NCBI GenBank assembly: GCA_963930645.1
Contig: OZ005659.1
Location: 157,356,034-157,420,033, forward strand
DNA: 64,000 bases
Direction of reading: 5' to 3'
Origin: Salticus scenicus
Lineage: Eukaryota > Arthropoda > Arachnida > Araneae > Salticidae
The notes beneath the pieces were generated by a model. The model was not told the origin of the DNA, searched no databases, and saw only the letters and a list, made by a program, of their open reading frames with translations. Each line of letters opens with the position of its first letter. The first letter of the stretch is position 1. This document shows positions 60,311 to 64,000 of this stretch, in pieces. A program made the position numbers and the translations under genes.

Positions 60311-60830
60311 CAGGGTGCTTATAATTAAAGTTACGATTTCAAAACGGTATAATTTCAAAACTACCCATCAGAGCGATTTGGTATTTTTACAAGAGCAATC
60401 ACGAGGCAATGCAATTTTGTTTGGCAAAAAAAAAAAAAAAAAAAAAGTTCCAAAATATGCCGTTAATTATCCGTAAACTATTTGTTTCATGAAGCTCCAT
60501 TTTTTCTCTTTTCACTATGACTGTTTCCACTGTAAACACACATTCTTGTCTTTTTGCTAAAAAATTGTAGCAAACCCTTGAAGTCTATTGTTTCCTGCTA
60601 TTCCATTGTGCTGCTAACAACATTCCTGTGTTTAACGAGTCCATTTAATCGTTTCCCCTGACATTACCCTGATAACGCTATCTATAGGAACATGTTGGAA
60701 CTACGTTTTTACTTTCCCAAGCAAAATTTCATTTCCTCACGATTGCTTTGGTAAAAGTTAAAATCGTTCTGAGTGGTAGTTTTAAAATTATAGCGTTTTG
60801 AAATCGTAACTTTAATTATAATCACTCCTC
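60311..60830. mobile_element. mariner-type MITE with long inverted repeats
   Basis: Starts CAGGGTGCTTATAATTAAAG after TA (60309-60310). The inverted partner lies at about 60700-60830 and shares GTTACGATTTCAAAACG and AACTACC over about 110 bp. The extreme right end is altered (CACTCCTCG instead of CACCCTG), so the boundary is approximate. Poly(A) at 60427-60445 lies inside. No coding sequence. Confidence 0.72.
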
Positions 60831-61105
60831 GCATATGAATTCTGTATTATTATCACCATAGTATTCAACGACATTTATAATTAATACTAATAACAAAAAA
60901 TACAATGGATTTTTCACAGAAACAGCTCGTAGAACTTGCAATATGCAAATAAGTAATTTTCATCAATTTCTCGTTTCTTATAATGTTCCAGAAAAGTTCT
61001 TAGATTGACCCTCAAAAGTACTGTAGAATATGGCACCAAATTTCTGTTTCTAAAACTTTTAGAAATCAGGAAAATCACTTTTATTGGCTTCTAGTTTTTT
61101 TTTCT

Positions 61106-61216
61106 GCGTGAATACAGGCTAGGATCTCTCAGGAAGGCCCACACAGACGGCACTGCCGCTCAGGCCTAGGACCCTAGTGCAGTCAATAGACCTTAATCCC
61201 CACAACCGAACCCAAC
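61106..61216 (+). mobile_element. SINE, 5'-truncated copy
   Basis: Matches the 3' half of the SINE at 42329-42564: GCGTGAATACAGGCTAGGAT, then AAGGCCCACACAGACGGCA, CAGGCCTAGGACC, CAGTCAATAGACCTTAA and CCCACAACCGAACC. The tRNA-related head is absent, as expected from incomplete reverse transcription. Confidence 0.75.
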
Positions 61217-61232
61217 TCTCGTTTCTTCTTTC

Positions 61233-61279
<47 letters not shown>

Positions 61280-62029
61280 TGCGACACTTTGGATACTTTT
61301 TCCTTAAAAATTATCAGATTTATAGAATCTCATCACATTCAACAGTCTATTTCACTTTTGTTTCTATAGTAACTGCAATATGAATAACTGATTCGAGGCT
61401 GATGGATAAGTTGTACAGTACCTTTTAGTAATATCAGAAATATATGTAATTCTAACAATGAGATTGTTAGAATTACATATATTTCTGCACTGTAAGTAGA
61501 AAAATTCAATTATTTGAGACAGCATTCATGAAATCGCCATCGAATTAATATTATTTCAGATGCAATGCATAAATTATTCATATTATTATGAAATCAGAGG
61601 ATTCAAGAAAACAAGCAAATAGTTATATAAATAGCTTTAAGAAGACTGAATACAAAACTATAAATTAAACATTACACGTATAGAAAGACCATAATTTCAT
61701 TATTAATGTTATTTTTTATTACTATAAAAACCTCTATTAAATCTTTTATAGTATTAATGGTATTTGTTCAATTATGTGATCTTGTAGAGCTCACACCCAT
61801 ACCAGTCTGATATCATAATCCTCAGTAAATGGGAGGAGAGAATTGTTTCAAGATATATAAAGAGTTGTCAATATTTTAATTTATTCCTGAGCATTTTTAG
61901 CCCCGCTTTTATTCCATATTACTTTTCTTTTCAGAGTAAATTTTACGTATTTTATCGTAGTTATATATTTAAGAAAAATATTCTAAAATAATTACAAGAT
62001 AAAAAGAACTTTTTACATACCATGTTTTT
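61217..62029. other. AT-rich gap with one perfect palindrome
   Basis: A pyrimidine tract ending in poly(T) at about 61219-61276 and a perfect inverted repeat at 61435-61487 (next entry). No gene recognised. Confidence 0.45.
61435..61487. repeat. Perfect 25-bp inverted repeat, 3-nt loop
   Basis: The arm starting CAGAAATATATGTAATTCTA (61435-61459) is followed by GAG (61460-61462) and its exact reverse complement (61463-61487). There is no mismatch. No TA, TTAA or other target duplication is obvious at the ends. Confidence 0.93.
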
Positions 62030-62530
62030 AAATTTTCTGTTGAATCATATAAACGCTACCGAAGGCAGCGGGAATCCGTAACGATTGGCTAAAAGTATTT
62101 AAAAAATTTATTGTTATCGTGTTTTCAGCTATTATAAAAGTTTCAAATGGCTAGCTAGCTAGCCAGGAAGTTCGTTAAAAATCGATTGCAAGCTTTGTAC
62201 TCGTAACGTGCCGAAGGCAGCAGAGACCCGAAACAGGTTGGTTAAAAGTATTTAAAAAATGCATTTTCACCGTATTCTGAACTATTCTGAAAGTTTCAAC
62301 TGTCTAGCTAGTCGAAAAGTTAGTTTAAATAAATTTTCTGTTGAAACATATAAACGCTGGCGAAGGCAGTAGGGACCTAAAACAATTTACTAAAAGTATT
62401 AAAAAAAAATGTCACCGTGTTCTGAGCTATCCTGAAAGTTTCAAATGCCTAGCTAGTCGAAAAGGTACTTAAAAATCGATTGCAATCTTTGTAGTGGTGA
62501 TGCTACCGAAGGCAGCAGGAACCCAAAGCA
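62030..62530 (+). repeat. Tandem array of about 149-bp units in A-B-A-B order
   Basis: A CGAAGGCAG core recurs with GAAGGCAG starting at 62061, 62213, 62362 and 62508 (spacing 152, 149, 146). Units share TAAAAGTATT, TTTCAA.TG.CTAGCTAG and the core. Units 1 and 3 are preceded by AAATTTTCTGTTGAA and CATATAAACGCT, units 2 and 4 by AAAAATCGATTGCAA and CTTTGTA, so the array consists of a two-unit higher-order repeat of about 300 bp. Confidence 0.75.
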
Positions 62531-64000
62531 GAAGAATCGAACAAGAATCGAAGTTAATAAAAACATGGTAAATAATGTGGTGCGAAATAAAGGCGGGTCA
62601 AAAAATAGCTTCGAAATAAATTAAAATTTTGACAATTATGCATATATGGCAAAATTTAATGCCACTTTTACTACTTCATTTTTTTTCTTTTAATGGTTAT
62701 TTTCTTGCACCATGTTTTAAAATGTAAGTTTAGAAATAGTTAATTCATTTATATTATAAAATACATAGTAAATAAATCTTTTATACAGTTCATTCGTAAA
62801 AAAAAAAAAATAAATAAATAAAAAATAAAAAACCTTGTTACTATACAAAGCATCAAAACGGCAAAAAAACAAACAAACTATACAATCATATTTTTCCAAA
62901 GACGGTTAAAGATTTATTGTTTTCTATATTATATAAATCTTTCCCTGAACTCAGCAGAAAGAAACTAATTTATAGTATCTCTATCCCAGATGTCACAAAG
63001 GAAATATTTTTAGAATTAACTTAATAAAAATTCAAACACACAAGAAGCATTCTTTACAATTATTTTTCTTAAAAATTGCGATGACATTAAATATAAGCTG
63101 AATTCTCAGAATTCTTTTACTTGGGAAAACATTTTCAAGCAAAAAAAGAAATCTGTTGCAAGAATGCACGTTAAATTTACATAACATATTCTTATGTTGC
63201 AGAAATACACATCATCTTTCCAGTTGAGTGGAGAAAAAAACAAAGTTTTTTTCCTTTATATTTTGTTGTTTAACCCTCCCAAACAACATCTAACTAAAAG
63301 ATAAACACTTAAATAAATTGAATAATTTGTATTAGATATTACTAAAGATATTATTGTAAGTACTTCATGTATAAATAAATAAAAAACTTTCACTTAAAAT
63401 TAATTTGTAAAGGAAATTACAAACATTCCTTGATGTAACGTACGGTAATTTATAAGAGAAGTATTTATTTATTTATTATTACTATTATCATTTTTATTTT
63501 ATTTTTTTTTTTTGGGGGGGGGGGGGGGGCGGAATGAAGGATAGGTTCTATGTTGTACAGCAGTAAACCTAAAAATTATGAATAACATGTAGTATACATT
63601 TATACACTAAAGTATGTATTATGTATGTTAGAGCAATAATAAGACATCAATATTTAATAATAAAAATACTGTAAAACTGATTTAAAAAATTTTAGGTTTA
63701 AATGCTTGAGTATAAACAAAGCAAAGTTTGAATATTATTAGAGATTTGAAAGTTTGTGTTGTGGAGTTTGCGTTGATGCAAACTCCATCTTAATAACTTA
63801 ATTAGATAACTAAATGGTAAGTAAGAGAGTACAAGACTTGAATTAAACAATAAATAGAGTTTATTTAAACAGATTAATGGGAGGGCGGTCTGGAAATCAG
63901 GCTAGCTCAGTCAGCGTATTTAATTAATCAAAATATATGTATCAGAAATTAAATTAGATAATCTTAAATATCTCACCCCAGCAAATAGTCGAAGGTGTAG
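62531..64000. other. AT-rich end of window, no gene seen
   Basis: Poly(A) near 62798-62809, poly(G) at 63514-63529, and a 9-bp stem GGAGTTTGC/GCAAACTCC at about 63763-63786. The last 200 bp have slightly higher GC and may belong to a repeat continuing past the window, but no family is recognised. Confidence 0.4.

Noticed and set aside
63763..63786. Terminator-like hairpin GGAGTTTGC/GCAAACTCC
   Set aside because: A 9-bp stem alone in a eukaryotic intergenic region is not evidence for a terminator, and no gene precedes it.

Overview
The window is AT-rich, repeat-dense animal DNA. It has long homopolymer and dinucleotide tracts, arthropod-type DNA transposons (Tc1/mariner, piggyBac, hAT), tRNA-derived SINEs, Helentron-like repeats with 3' hairpins and a Ty3/gypsy element whose promoter has a TATA box plus a TCAGT initiator. 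This suits an arthropod, possibly an arachnid; that is inference, because no host gene, tRNA or rRNA gene is recognisable. Most open frames are chance frames in AT-rich or repeat DNA. Everything with real protein similarity belongs to a transposable element.

Layout. At 1-539 is the end of a decayed Tc1-like transposon that runs off the left edge. It sits in the first of a cluster of related 0.4-2 kb repeats (540-5808 and 8565-8917, family A; 43535-44794 and 57654-58703, family B). These have subterminal inverted repeats, TGTC microsatellites and a 3' hairpin, as in non-autonomous Helentrons. Decayed Tc1/mariner copies lie at 10730-11703 and 24720-25640. SINEs lie at 12311-12523, 36974-37212, 42329-42564 and 61106-61216. 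piggyBac-type MITEs with TTAA ends lie at 20648-21258 and 21691-22182, and hAT MITEs with 8-bp duplications at 23440-23726 and 25880-26041.

The largest retroelement is a Ty3/gypsy element at 28222-32441. It has two 631-bp LTRs, an ATAT target duplication, a primer site and a polypurine tract. It keeps RT, RNase H and integrase but has lost gag and protease. Each LTR carries a perfect three-unit heat-shock element just upstream of its TATA box.

From 33800 to 41702 there are a CACTG-ended MITE, a foldback mariner derivative and a nearly perfect palindromic MITE. At 46250-48853 is a full-length piggyBac element whose transposase is interrupted by one nonsense codon. A 5'-truncated copy in opposite orientation (50890-53005) carries the same nonsense codon plus two more, so the pair forms a roughly 2.1 kb inverted repeat around a 2 kb spacer. 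The right end holds two more mariner-type deletion derivatives (58849-59455, 60311-60830), a perfect 25-bp palindrome (61435-61487) and a short tandem array with alternating units (62030-62530).

These elements do not form a pathway together. The window reads as intergenic or intronic DNA built by repeated insertion, nesting and decay of several transposon lineages.
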